DNA of 64,000 nt, taken from contig BLLK01000078.1 in NCBI GenBank assembly GCA_021927905.1, positions 39,066 to 103,065 of the forward strand. Reading direction: 5' to 3'. Source of the stretch: Chaetoceros tenuissimus. Taxonomy: Eukaryota; Bacillariophyta; Thalassiosirophyceae; Chaetocerotales; Chaetocerotaceae. The notes under the pieces were generated by a model, which did not search any database, was not told the origin of the DNA, and saw only the letters and a program-made list of their open reading frames with translations. Each line of letters begins with the position of its first letter. Positions within the stretch are counted from its first letter, which is position 1. A program made the translations under genes and the position numbers. Of this stretch, positions 20,301 to 31,100 are shown one piece after another.

Positions 20301-21652
20301 AAACCTCGGAAACTCATTATATTGTTTGTGGACCGGAGTTTGGAGAGCATGAAGGATGCTATGCCAAAATCAAAAGAGCATTGTATGGAGGCAAGAGCGC
20401 TGGTGCTGACTATTGGAAAACCATGAGATCCTGTATGGAATGCTTGAAGTTCAAGCCATGTAAAGGTGATCAAGATTTGTGGATGAGACCAGCTGTTGAC
20501 AATGACGGCAACGAATACTGGGAGTATGTATGCTTATACACGGATGATGCATTGGTAATTTCGGTTGATCCTGAGCGAATTATAAGAAAACAGCTTGGAA
20601 AATACTGGACTATCAAAGAAGAGTCAATTGCACCTCCGAATATCTATCTTGGAAATAAGGTATCGCATGTGACATTACAAGGAGAAATCAAGGCATGGAG
20701 CCTTAGTTCTTCGCAGTATGTTCAAGCTTCCGTAGCAAATGTTGAGAAGTATCTTGCAAAGCGCAACATGAGACTACCGAAGAAAGCATCATCTCCCTTA
20801 TCTGACGGTTATAGGCCTGAGTTGGATACTACACCTGAGCTCGATAAGTCTGAAGCATCCTATTACATGTCGTTGGTAGGAATTCTTAGGTGGATTGTTG
20901 AATTGAATAGAATTGATATCGCTGTAGAAGTTTCCATGATGGCTTCAGTGATGGCATTGCCAAGGAAAGGACATCTTGATCAGTTGTTTCATATGTTTGC
21001 ATTCTTGAAGATAAAGCATAATGCTGAACTTGTCCTAGATCCGTCCTATCCTGAAATTGATGAATCCTTGTTTGAAAGAAAAGACTGGACTCATTCTGTG
21101 TATGGTGATGTGAAGGAAGAAGTAATTCCGGAAACAGATCCAAACTATCGCAAGCCTAGAGGAAAAGGGTTTGTAATTCGTGCTCATGTTGATTCAGATC
21201 ACGCTGGAGATTCTGTAACGAGAAGATCTAGGACTGGATTTATAGTTCATGTGAATAATGCACCGATTTACTGGTTTTCGAAGAAACAAGTTGGTATCGA
21301 AACTAGTACATTTGGATCTGAATTTATTGCAATGAAACAATGCTGTGAATATCTTAGAGGTTTGAGATTCAAGCTTAGATCAATGGGTATTCCAGTTGAA
21401 GGTCCATGTTATGTTTTTGGTGACAATAAGTCAGTGTTGACGAATAGTTCACAACCATTTTCGGTTTTGTCAAAGAAATCGAATTCAATTGCTTATCACT
21501 TTGTAAGAGAAGGCTCTGCAAAAGATGAATGGAGAATTGCTTATATCAATACAGACGATAACTGTGCTGATATGCTTACTAAACCACTTGTCGGTATGAA
21601 AAGACGAAAGTTTACCAACATGTTGTTGATGTGGGTTTATGAGGGAGAATAG
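17360..21652 (+). CDS. Copia pol polyprotein: protease, integrase, RT, RNase H
   Basis: 1430 codons in frame with gag, ending TAG. Order: protease-like segment with IDNHANM (Asp at 17495) where most retroviral-type proteases have D-S/T-G-A; integrase core with FTDTF, VVDGAREQ and RAELYIG (34 residues between second Asp and Glu), without an obvious HHCC zinc finger before it; RT with CCDFKSAYL and YTDD (20537-20548); RNase H with VDSDHAG, TFGSEFIA and GDNKSV. Integrase before RT is diagnostic of Ty1/copia. All catalytic residues are present. There is no independent ATG near the start, so expression probably depends on the TGA at 17357. Confidence 0.92.
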   Translation, partial: KAPAQDANLLTVLTGPNTYLDTIISAVLASTSNGSRRSRKGQSEIDNHANMVVLGSQCFIIEQGGVCDVSGFAPGSGRKGVRVVDAAVAYDDPYTGLTHILLFKNALYCPDMEYNLIPSFILREAGLTVNETPKFQCKDPTIEDHSIYSASHDLRIHLQLHGTFSYFNSRKPNVQEIQDSDEEDLVWFTPEQDLWDPYLDTWQMAEASMLDENGDLQVESKREKVLIPTSDDEEWMQPVEVSSVEAAIDSNCITDPDPTLDGDPIVSEIRKATSKACKAAFMDDDNPLLSPIFTTVDDLERTFGDVGAMRADKVERASPEFLSKIWSIKIDEAERALEQNTILYNRPAANDLSRRAMSSDRRTRYKRIRSNFFTDTFFVDKKATTKEGFNCMQLFVSDKGFVAVYPMKSKSEFPKALKLFCKEVGVPERLVVDGAREQKSKEVKSFTQEVGTTLQVLEESTQWANRAELYIGLFKKQIRKDLQESKCPMILWDYCARRRALINNLTPKSLFQLQGRCAHEVTTGSQGDMSNLLFGWYEWVKYTEISDIAFPAQRQVLGRCLGPTKNEGNTMSQTILTAKGTIVPRRTVRPLTTEEIYNEDEIKERENFDKIIQSKYGTHLEFPVVEKEEKLNMEDFIDAEENIEDKPFWVDGDPVSADNQATFEQPVKDLLVGMELNMPQVDEMRRAKVLRKSTDSQGETVGEHDANPLISTLSYDIQFDDGEIQQVGANIIAQNLYSQIDGFGNAFTMLEGILDHDVDGTQVKRDDSFVTTPSGAKRRRKLTQGWSLKILWNDGSKAWVPLAILKESNPIEVAEYAKAMNIIDDPSFVWWAPHVLKKRNHIISKVEARVKKVNHKYGIEVPKDYADAVRIDGLNENTFWQDAIKKEMDTIRVAFSFMERGAPEPEKPWMPSGGHLVFDVKMDFTRKARWVKNGYLHDAPTESTFAGVVSRETVRLCLTYAALNDLNVMCCDFKSAYLQAKTSETHYIVCGPEFGEHEGCYAKIKRALYGGKSAGADYWKTMRSCMECLKFKPCKGDQDLWMRPAVDNDGNEYWEYVCLYTDDALVISVDPERIIRKQLGKYWTIKEESIAPPNIYLGNKVSHVTLQGEIKAWSLSSSQYVQASVANVEKYLAKRNMRLPKKASSPLSDGYRPELDTTPELDKSEASYYMSLVGILRWIVELNRIDIAVEVSMMASVMALPRKGHLDQLFHMFAFLKIKHNAELVLDPSYPEIDESLFERKDWTHSVYGDVKEEVIPETDPNYRKPRGKGFVIRAHVDSDHAGDSVTRRSRTGFIVHVNNAPIYWFSKKQVGIETSTFGSEFIAMKQCCEYLRGLRFKLRSMGIPVEGPCYVFGDNKSVLTNSSQPFSVLSKKSNSIAYHFVREGSAKDEWRIAYINTDDNCADMLTKPLVGMKRRKFTNMLLMWVYEGE

Positions 21653-21742
21653 ACATTGGTTGAACTTCCTAGTGTGTTAGGTCAGGAGCTCCTAGCAGTG
21701 TATCTTTATTTAGCGAACAAATCCCAAACATTGTCATTGGTT

Positions 21743-21751
21743 CGAGGGGAG
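21743..21751 (+). promoter_or_regulatory. Polypurine tract of CoDi-like element
   Basis: CGAGGGGAG immediately before the 3' LTR; the other copia lineage has GCGGGGAG or GCAGGGAG at the same place. Expected primer for plus-strand DNA synthesis. Confidence 0.75.
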
Positions 21752-21925
21752 TGTTTCAAGTTGACGTACGTATTTACTATATGGATCCGTTGAGCGATAA
21801 GTATCAGGCTATTTAGCTGTACAACGTTGATGTTCATGTTTCACAACGGAATAGTAATAACATAATTTCTTAGTTTGATTGAATGTAACTCTATGCTACA
21901 AGCCTATGCTGACGCACATGAAACA
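21752..21925 (+). repeat. 3' LTR of CoDi-like element
   Basis: 174 bp, identical to the 5' LTR; followed by target duplication GTAT. Confidence 0.95.
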
Positions 21926-21956
21926 GTATGGTATGAGTTCATTATTTCATGAACTC

Positions 21957-22645
21957 TACCCCGTGCACAAATTGGGGGGTAAAATTTCATCTGGGGGAAT
22001 TACACAATTTTAAGCTAAATCACTGTTATTTCGACTTTGCAGATTTTCTTCAACTAATTTAACTAAGAGAAAAGACCCGGAAGTTCACACGACAGCAACG
22101 CTAACAAAAACCAAATCACCTCCAATTTGCATGAAATGCATAGAGTAGACCTAATTCTTATGAGTAGAATAGTATTCTAATTGTCCAAGAATAGACCAAT
22201 AGTACCACTTGAATAGAATGCGAAGGCAGAATACTATTCTACCGTGGAAAAGAGATGCTATAGTAGAGGAAGTCAAGACTTAAAAGGTGGGAAACACACA
22301 ACACTTTCAAATCGATAGAAATCAATTCACAACACTTTACAAGCAACAGCATTCGATGCACTATACATAGAGACTAATAATTGTTTATTGATGTAAAAGA
22401 TTTGTTTCAATATCAGTTTGTTGCTATGTACAAAGCCTTTGCATTGATTCTATTGTGGTGTTCGTTTTGCGATGTTGTTGGTTTGGCGTTGGAGATGCGG
22501 AAGGGAAGCAGCAGGAGAGAGCAGCAGTATCTAATGTACGTACACTATTGTGAAAATATGAAATGTCGCAGAAATCCCTTTTTACTTAAGCCCCTCCCCT
22601 CTTCCAAAAAGATGAAAATATACCCCCCAATTTGTGCACGGGGTA
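21957..22645. mobile_element. MITE with perfect 25-bp terminal inverted repeats
   Basis: 689-bp non-coding element. Left terminus 21957-21981 and right terminus 22621-22645 are exact reverse complements (start TACCCCGTGCACAAATTGGG), with weaker similarity inward to TTTCATCT. It is flanked by a 5-bp direct repeat AACTC (21952-21956 and 22646-22650). The interior holds short palindromes around AGAATAGTATTCT. No transposase is encoded, and the terminal sequence does not let me name a superfamily. A decayed relative sits at 5794-5909. Confidence 0.82.
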
Positions 22646-23166
22646 AACTCCTCACAAAGCTCAAAATACGTATGGTAGTAAGTACGTAGACTAGGTAGTA
22701 GATGGAGAGACACGACGAGACGAAGCTACGTACCTAAGTACGAGTACGTACATAGATTAATGATGATGTCATTGACGTGTCACATAGGCTAGCTCCACAA
22801 CGTCGATCTTCATTGTATGACATGCAAAATACAGGTTTAACCATCTTAATCTGAAGATATCAACATCAAACTTGTAATGAATCTAATACACTCCATAATC
22901 ATACCACTTTTTCTCTGTGTACTACTAGTATTCCATGGCATTTATTTCGAAAGAGAAAGAAGTTGGTAACTTTCGTACGTATGTAATAGAGTCCCAGAAT
23001 AAAGTCCCTTTTCTTCAGGGCTATGAGAACCTCCTGCTGTCTGCTGTCCACTCATCTTTTGGAGAAAAAATCGTGATGTCATCCTGTCATTCTTATTGTT
23101 GTGAAGTAAATAGGCTTTCTCAAACTTGTTCTTTGTTTTCCTAACTTATCAAAGCGCATATTCAAA
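22646..23166. other. Intergenic region upstream of NSUN2-like gene
   Basis: About 520 bp with several TACGTA palindromes around 22670-22760. No gene recognised; the NSUN2 promoter should lie here. Confidence 0.5.
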
Positions 23167-25876
23167 ATGGGGCGTAAAAATCAGAAAAAGAAAATGTGGA
23201 ATCGTAAGCGCAAGCTTGAAGAATCTGAAGACAAGAGCAAAAAGGATCGCAAACCATATGTCAAATGTATCTCATCTAATCCTAAAATGGAGGCTTATTA
23301 CGCTGCAATTGGTCTCCATGCAACCCAAAAGTCGGGTCCAGATTCAAAAGATTTCAAACCATGCCTAAGTGCGGAAGATATGGAGGCAGAACGTGTAAAG
23401 TTCATCACTTGTATGCGTACTTCTCTTCGAGCTTCCTTTCGTATCGCACAAAATATTGAAGAAGAGTTTAGAGAACATTTGATTGAAGACGTTGAAAACT
23501 TTGTTGGAACTGAGATTGAAATTGAAGTTGACGAAGAGGGCAATGCAGTTAGCAAGGCACGCGGAGATGCCACCATGGATGTTTCTGGAACTGATACTGA
23601 GGGAAATGTCACCGATATTGATGCAGGAAAAACTACTTTGAAGAAACTTGCACCTGCAAAAGCTATCCCATATATTCCAGATGCCTACCAGCTATCTGTG
23701 GATAGAAGAACCATTCGTAGAAATCCAGCTTTGCAGAATTTCCACGAATGGCTCAAAGCGCAGACTGATGCTGGATTTGTAACAAGACAAGAAACTGTCA
23801 GTATGATTCCTCCTGTTGTCCTCAGTCCGGAGCCTCACCACGCAGTGTTGGATATGTGCGCAGGTAAGTTTGTTTTATCATTTGCACATTTGTAAAAAAT
23901 TTTAGAGTTACTTACATTGCAAATCATTATAATTACAGCTCCTGGATCCAAAACAAGTCAACTCTTGGAGTATGTTTCGTCTATCCCAGAAGGAGGCACA
24001 GAACCAGAGGGATTTGTTGTTGCAAATGATTCCGATGCAAAAAGAGCATATATGCTTGTTCATCAACTTCGTCGTATCAATTCACCAGCGTCTTTTGTAA
24101 CTGCAAAAGATGCTCAGTTCTTTCCACAACTTTTAAGAGGTGAAAATACCACCGACGAAGAAAGGGCACAAGAGGGCTTATTTGACCGCGTTTTGTGCGA
24201 CGTACCATGTAGTGGTGATGGAACTGGAAGAAAGAATCCAGGTATTTGGAAGCATTGGAGTCAATCTGCAGCACATTCTATTCATCCTGTACAAGTTGGC
24301 ATTGGTCTGAACGGTGCCAGATTGGCAAAAGTTGGTGGATTTATTTGCTACTCCACTTGTTCCATGAATCCAATCGAAAATGAGGCCGTTGTTGCGCAGA
24401 TATTGAGAGATGCAGACGGTTCTCTTGAATTGGTCGACAAAAGAAAAGATATGCCAAACATTGTTGCCAGACCAGGTTGGACTAAATGGAAAGTTTTTGG
24501 AGAGTCTGAGAGTAAAAGAATCAAAAAGGACAGACAAAAGAAAAATAATGCGAAGATGAAGAAGCGTCGGAAGGAATATGAGGAAAAGCAAGGAAATGGA
24601 AAGAGTTTGGATGTGGAGGAAAACCGAGTGGTAGATGATACACAGGAGGAAGAAACTAAAGAAGATCCATGGAGCGAAACGCCAGACTCATGGGATGAAA
24701 ACTATTTAACCACACGAGCAGCTCTGCAGGGTTTGATAGAATTCAAAACATTTGAGGATGTTCCTATCAACCATAGACATCACATTCGCCAATCTTGCTT
24801 TCCTCCATCTGCAGAAGAAGTTGATAAGTTCAATCTAGAAAGATGTCTAAGGTGTTTGCCTCATGACTTGGACACAGGCGGATTTTTTGTTGCTCTTTTC
24901 AAGAAAATTTCACCACTCAGTGCGAGAGCCAAGAGAAAAGCAGATGAACTTGCCAGAGCAAATTCTGACAAGTATGATTTCAGACATAGCAAGCATGACA
25001 AAAATGAATCAAAGCCAAATCAGAACGAAGACATTGTTCCAGAAAAATCCTCAGAAGGCATCCCTTCCACAGAGCTCTCAAAGAAAAAGAAGGGTGGCTA
25101 TGGGTTCAACAACGCAGAGTCGTTTGTCACTGCAGATACGTCTCTCTTACATGATTTAAGTGATTTCTATGGATTCACTGAAGAGTTTACCAATAGTCAA
25201 TTCTATTCAAGAGCTGGAGGAAAATCAAAGATCCTTTACTACATCACAGAAAGTGTCAAAAAGAATCTGATTGATAGAGGGATCCAAGATAAGATCCAGG
25301 TGATCAATTCGGGACTTAGAGGATTCGAAAGACGTAACAAAGATGACTGTGTTGTCAAGTGAGTATCTCTATTTAGTTTAATCATTTGCTTTTGAGGTTG
25401 GGAACTAACATGTATTTTTCAGCTACCGTCCATGCCAAGAATCCATTCATTACATTGCACCTCACATGTCAAAACGAAAGTTCGCGATTGGGCCCAAGGA
25501 CTTTTACAATTGCTTGAAGAGAGGTAGCAATGCCGCCATTCCCTGTGAATCTTTTTCTGAACCTATTTGTAAAAAGCTTAGAGAAACTAGTCTTGGTGCT
25601 TTTGTGTTCGTCCTTGAAGGATATGAGTTAGATATATCTAAGAAAATGTACATGGTAATGTGGCGTTGTAGAGGTGATGCTGTTAATTGTCTTGTTTGCG
25701 AAGCAGAAATGAATGGTTTCAAAAGCAAGTTGAAAGCTTTTACTGGGATTGGAGAAGACATTATTCCTTTTAATAATAATATTGAAATGCATATTGAAAA
25801 AGAGAAAAATGAATCAAACGAAGAACCTGCCCAAACTACATTTTCAAACATACGTGACAAATGCATCATCCAGTAG
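23167..25876 (+). CDS. NSUN2-like RNA (cytosine-5) methyltransferase
   Basis: Transfers methyl from S-adenosylmethionine to C5 of cytosine, mainly in tRNA, in the nucleus or nucleolus. Three exons: 23167-23863, 23939-25358, 25423-25876, with introns of 75 and 64 bp (donors GTAAGT and GTGAGT); 857 codons in all. Splice 1 restores the SAM-binding motif DMCAAPGSKTSQ (about residues 229-240). Motif IV is DVPCSGDGT (Cys about 323) and motif VI is YSTCSMNP (Cys about 373), the two-cysteine signature of NSUN enzymes. The N-terminus is Lys/Arg-rich, typical of nuclear localisation. The C-terminal half has a charged linker followed by a PUA-like region. Stop TAG at 25874 is 68 bp from a copia LTR. Confidence 0.92.
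23864..23938 (+). other. Intron 1 of NSUN2-like gene
   Basis: GCAG/GTAAGT donor and ATTACAG/CT acceptor; splicing gives the codon series for CAAPGS. Confidence 0.9.
25359..25422 (+). other. Intron 2 of NSUN2-like gene
   Basis: GTCAA/GTGAGT donor and TTTTTCAG/CTACC acceptor; frame is maintained (V-N-Y-R-P). Confidence 0.88.
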
Positions 25877-25944
25877 AATCTATTTTTGAAATGAAAGCTA
25901 TGTAAGGCTCTAATTATTAAATTTTACGGCATTTACTCTTGTAT

Positions 25945-26226
25945 TGATTAAATATTGGTGTGGTCCTGTTTTACGTGCTATCGTAACGCTGTTTTGGTTA
26001 GAGCAAAGGTCTGTCTCCTGACTTAATATGGATAGGCTTCAGCGAAGCGCGTCATCACTTTCACATCAAATATAGGCTTCGGCTTCTCGATATCTTTGTA
26101 TCTGCACCTTTTGTTTGTACTGGTGCATCTTATAGTTTAGAATCTATCTAGTAATAACAAGTGTGTTTTCACCTATTCATAGCGATATCTTATTAGTTTA
26201 CAAGTAAGTACACGAATATTTAGTCA
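25945..26226 (+). repeat. 5' LTR of second-lineage copia copy 1
   Basis: 282 bp; nearly identical to 32635-32916. Contains the short palindrome CTTCAGCGAAG. Confidence 0.93.
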
Positions 26227-26584
26227 GTTTATCATATCCCATAGCGTTTTGGATTCGCTATGAATGGAGGGTGTTGACACATCCTATCGTGTGATAATTC
26301 TAGAGTTTGTTGTGTTCTGTATTCTGATAGTCCCCACTGGGGATATCAGATACGACCCCATGGCATACCGAATGGCAGCCTCATCACATGGGTTTTCTTC
26401 GTAATGAAGAAGCGAGTATTGAGCTGACTGATCACCAGCTACCTGTTGCAAGATATGTGTAGTTGATGACACATATACCATTGTATGATGGAAGCACAGG
26501 AAAGACAAGGCCTTTATGTGCCTGCACAACTACATACAAGTCTATTTCTAACACTTTCCTCGTTCTTGCTGTATAGCTCTCATC
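26227..26584 (+). other. Leader of second-lineage copia copy 1
   Basis: 358 bp from 5' LTR to gag ATG; begins GTTTATCATATCCC, the shared candidate primer-binding stretch. No gene seen. Confidence 0.55.
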
Positions 26585-28150
26585 ATGGCAATTCCAGCGA
26601 ACCAAGCACTGCTCAACATGGATGCAGATCTCCTCGATTTCCTCACTCAGTCTCTCAACTTCTCTCCTGCACTTTGTAACTGTCTTTCTTTTGACGGATA
26701 CGACAACACCGTTGACTTTGTTGACTGGACTTATGCCGAGATCAGCAAGTACTGTGAAGTCAAGAGCACCAAGGCAATTGCAAGAGGTGGCTGTAATTGG
26801 CCTGAGAGGAAGAAAAAGGACCTTCAGGGATTTGCATTCCATATCACTCAGCGTCATTTGGAGGGAACTCAAGTGGATGTTGCTGAGCTTGATGCAAATG
26901 GAAATCATGTATTGACGCTGGCTATTGTGAGAGACTTCTATGAAGCAGCAAAGATTGCGGAGGATAAGGGTGATGAAGTAGAGATGAAGAAGCCGGATGT
27001 TCTAAAATCCGAAGATTGGGTTGAATGGGAGAAGTCCATTATCCACTATTTGAATGGCATGAGGAACAGAAAGGGAGTACCTCTATCGTATGTCATCCGT
27101 GGAAACCAGCCCCAGAATGTACAGCTTACTAGCGACGAGCAGATGATTTATGCTGCTGCGTTGACCGGTCCACAATTTAATAATGATAGCAAGGAGGTTT
27201 ATAACCTCATCAAAGAGTTGGTCCAAAACACCGATGGAGACTCTTGGTTGCCAGCTAGATGCAGCTGTGGTAGAAGGGCCATGCAATCATTGCGCAATCA
27301 TTACAATGGACAAGATCAGGCTAAGGCCAGGATCGATGTTGCTAGAGCTTCCATTGAGAAATTGTTCTACAGAAATGAGAATATCTTCTCTTTCGAGTCT
27401 TATTCTACTCAGATGAAAAAGAATTACGATGTACTTGAGAAGTACAATCAGCCGGAATATGAGGCCAACAAGATCGACACATTTTTGAAAGGGATCAGAA
27501 ATGAAAATAATAAGGTAGTCAACATGGTTAGCATCGCTAGAACCATGGCAAACCTTAATACCTTTCAATTGGTGCAAGAGTTCATCAGTAATCAGTTGAA
27601 GTCAATCTTTCCTCCTCAGGAGATTCAGCAAGGTGTTAAGAAGGGTGGTAGTAGACGTGGTGTATCTGCAGCGAAGAAAAGAAAGCAGAAAGCTGCAAAA
27701 CGTAAGGCACGTATTGCAAAGCTGTCCATAAGTGGTAGGAAAGAGAATGGAGTGCAGCTCCAAGGTTACGACCATTTCTATTCCAACAAAGAATTCTATG
27801 CTCTTACTCAGGATACTAGAGACGCAATCCTCAAGGCCCCTAAAGACAATAATTGGGTTCCTGGAAATAGGGACGATAGTAACAGGAATGTCGATGCGAC
27901 TGCCACTAGCAACAGGAATGATGACGACATGTCTTCTATTGGACATTCACTTGCTGGTAAGACCATCACAATGGATGCTGCAGTTCTTTGTGGTGTAATG
28001 GGTGCCTCTGCTTCTGTAGGTGATCAACAGCAGCAAGCTGTCCCACCTTCTAACGGCTCCCATGCTCGTTCCACTGCTTCAGCGTCTGCAAAGAAGTACA
28101 AGGTTACATATGACGCGAATGGGAATCTGTCCCATGTAGCTGAGTCTTGA
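26585..28150 (+). CDS. Copia gag, second lineage
   Basis: 521 residues from ATG at 26585 to TGA at 28148. Related to the CoDi-like gag through the SYVIRGN block. A Lys/Arg-rich cluster (KKRKQKAAKRKA) about three-quarters along may bind RNA in place of a zinc knuckle. The stop context is TCT TGA CTA, and pol continues in the same frame. Confidence 0.85.
   Translation: MAIPANQALLNMDADLLDFLTQSLNFSPALCNCLSFDGYDNTVDFVDWTYAEISKYCEVKSTKAIARGGCNWPERKKKDLQGFAFHITQRHLEGTQVDVAELDANGNHVLTLAIVRDFYEAAKIAEDKGDEVEMKKPDVLKSEDWVEWEKSIIHYLNGMRNRKGVPLSYVIRGNQPQNVQLTSDEQMIYAAALTGPQFNNDSKEVYNLIKELVQNTDGDSWLPARCSCGRRAMQSLRNHYNGQDQAKARIDVARASIEKLFYRNENIFSFESYSTQMKKNYDVLEKYNQPEYEANKIDTFLKGIRNENNKVVNMVSIARTMANLNTFQLVQEFISNQLKSIFPPQEIQQGVKKGGSRRGVSAAKKRKQKAAKRKARIAKLSISGRKENGVQLQGYDHFYSNKEFYALTQDTRDAILKAPKDNNWVPGNRDDSNRNVDATATSNRNDDDMSSIGHSLAGKTITMDAAVLCGVMGASASVGDQQQQAVPPSNGSHARSTASASAKKYKVTYDANGNLSHVAES
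28148..28150 (+). promoter_or_regulatory. TGA-CTA between gag and pol (candidate readthrough codon)
   Basis: UGA followed by CUA is an established leaky stop context. The minus-strand copy (near 41860) preserves the same TGA CTA. Confidence 0.65.
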
Positions 28151-31100
28151 CTATCTCAGGCTATCCAGGTTGCTAAGAGGATTGGTTTGGGATGGACTGA
28201 AAGGGCTGCAACTGGACATTTCAAGCCTAGCTTAGAGGCCTATGACTATGGCTTCAGAGACAAGGCGGTGGAATGGGTTAACTTTGCATGGAATAATAGG
28301 AAAGTCATCAGGTATAGAGACGTCTGTAGGATCAAGACAAGTGATAGAAGAGCTTGTTCTATTGAAGTCTCTCCTCTTTCTGCTGCATCACGATATGAGA
28401 CTCCTCTTCCAACTGAAATGGATAATCACGCCGATACTCATTGCTTTGGGAAGAATTTCATTATCTTGGAATATACTCGTCAGCAGTGCTCTGTGGCTCC
28501 TTTCCTTGCTGAGTATGATGAGACTCAGAATGTTGACATTGTTACTGGTGCCACAGCGGTAGACCTGGAAGATGGATCCACTATTGTTTGTGTGTTTGGC
28601 CAAGGATTATGGTTTGGTGATCGTATGGAAAAGTCACTTATCAATCCAAATCAATGCAGACACTATGGTGTTTCACTTTGTGATGATCCTACTGATCCTC
28701 ATCGTCCTCTTGCCATACGGAAAGAAAGATTTTCTATTCCCATGCAAATGTTCAATTCTAGCTGTGGCTTTGAATCTAGGCGCCCAACTATGGAGGAGTT
28801 AGAGTCTTGTCCACGTGTTACACTGTCTGATACACATTCTTGGAATCCAGAAACAGTTTCGTTCCAAATCTCTTCCCTAAAGGAGGAGCAGCGTTCCATG
28901 CACGACTGGAGTTGGGAGCATTCCAAGCTTGACCTTCCATTGACTCGGCTTGTTTCTTTAGTTGAAAGACCAAATGGTGTTCAAGTGCCTGTTTTTCGCG
29001 ACGATACTTTCATCTCTGACTTCGATCGTGGACTCTGTCATGCATCTTCTGGTTTAGCTCAGGATTTGGCTGTTGATTCATTGGTCAATTCTGTCAAGGT
29101 TCAGCTAGAGGATTCTGCTAGAATTGCACTTGCTTCTACGGAGAAGCGGCATCATGAGGTCACGAAAGAGTTGCTTGCGAAGAAGTGGGGTATTTCTATA
29201 GCTAGAGCAGAAGCAACCTTGAAAGCTTCAACCCAGCTGTCTGTGCGATCTGCTATTATGCCTCTTAGTCAAAGGTATAGGACTGATTTACTGTCTCAGA
29301 GACTGCGTCGTATCTCCACCTGTGTTTATACTGACACATTACTGATGAAAAGTAAGTCATGTAGGAGTAATACTTGTGCTCAGGTGTTCACAGATGGAGC
29401 TTTAGCATATGTCCATCCAATGCAAAGCAAGGCTGATGCGCATGAGGGACTGGCAGCTTTTGGTCAGGATGTTGGCATTCCTATGGAGATGATCTCAGAT
29501 AACAGTAAAGAACAGACTGCATATGGATCCGACTTCATGAAGACACTCCGTAAATGGAGGACATCATCTCGTAGCATTGAGCCGTATAGTCCATGGCAAA
29601 ACTTGGCTGAAAATGTGATCGGTATTCTAAAATCTAAGTGGAAGCGCAGGATGGTGCGAAGAAATGTTCCTGCTAAGGTCTGGGATTTTGGATTAGTATG
29701 GGAAGCTGAGATATACACTAGGACGGCAAAGCCTGGTGGTAGGACTGGGATTGAGGCCGTGACTGGAGAGACCCCAGATATAAGTGAATGGCTCGACTTT
29801 GAGTTCTATGACCTGTGCTGGTACTGGGATTCACTGGAGAGTAAAAGGAAAATTGGCCGTTGGCTTGGAGTCTCTCATAGAGTAGGTTCAGCGATGTGCT
29901 ATTGGATATTGAGCAATACTGGTAATGTTCTAGCAAGAACTACCGTTCAGCATGTGCTACAGAGTGAATGTAACCAAGAGGACATTCAGGAACAGATCCG
30001 TGCATATCATGAGGCTGTATCCGATGCATTTGGAGCTGACAACTTCGTCTCTGACCTTGATGGATTCAACAGGATGATAAATGAGGATGTACCACTGGTA
30101 AAGGAGACTGAGACTGGTTATTCTATCCACGACGACATTGCAGTTCCAGAGATAGATGATGTTGTAGACCATGATGATGCTGTAAAGCAACAGGATACGT
30201 ACGACATGTACATTGGTGCTGAAGTTTTGTTTCCAAATGCTGTTGGTGATGAACGAATGGGAAAGGTGGTGAAGAAGATCCGTAAGAATGATGGTGAACC
30301 TTCAAACACTGGTAGCTATAACCCGTTGCATGATACTGCACTTTATCAAGTTGAATTTCCTTCTGGATTAACTGAAAACATACAAGCTAACATTATTGCT
30401 GAGAATATGTTCGCGCAGGTCGACAGTGAAGGCCACCATCAGCAGGTTCTCAAAGAAATCTCTGATCATTTTTGGGATCACACGGCTATACCTAGATGGG
30501 ATGGTTTCATTAAGACCAAGTCCGGCATGGTTCCGAAGAAGACTACAAGAGGATGGGAGCTGCTGGTGGAATGGAAGGATGGAACAATGACAGGGTACCT
30601 CTCAAGGATCTGAAGAATTGTAATCTGGTAGAACTAGCTCAGTATGCTGTTATGAATGCTCTTGAGGAGGAGCCTGCTTTCAAGTGGTGGGTTCCATATA
30701 CCCTTAAGAAGAGGGATAGTATCGTTGCCAAAGTGAAGTCTAAGTACTGGAGAATGACACACAAGTTTGGTATACAAATTCCCAAGTCTGCAGATGAAGC
30801 TTACAAATTGGACACTGATTTGAAGACTACCTTCTGGACTGATGCCATTAATAAAGAGATGGAGAACGTCAGGGTTGCCTTTGAAGTGCTAGCAGATGTG
30901 ACTCCGGAGGAGATGTGTACTGGGAAAGTGAGACCTGGGTTCAAGGAGATTCCTTGCCATATGATTTTTGATATAAAGATGGATGGCAAGTTCGCCCGTA
31001 AAGCCAGGCTTGTTGCAGGAGGGCATGTCACCGATCCACCCTCGGCTATCACCTACTCCAGTGTTGTATCACGCGACAGTGTTAGGATTGCTCTGACAAT

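Larger units (their letters stand above)
14677..21925 (+). mobile_element. Intact Ty1/copia LTR retrotransposon, CoDi-like
   Basis: Full element of 7249 bp with 174-bp LTRs (14677-14850 and 21752-21925) that look identical base for base, each TGTTTCA...TGAAACA. It is flanked by a GTAT duplication (14673-14676 and 21926-21929). A purine tract (21743-21751) precedes the 3' LTR. Gag and pol are full length and undamaged, in one frame, separated by a single TGA. Identical LTRs plus open frames indicate a recent, possibly active insertion. The 5' LTR lies in the upstream region of the RUS-family gene, in opposite orientation to it. Confidence 0.93.

Noticed and set aside
22381-22689. 102-codon frame inside the MITE
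   Set aside because: It starts without an ATG context and crosses the terminal inverted repeat; no transposase similarity.
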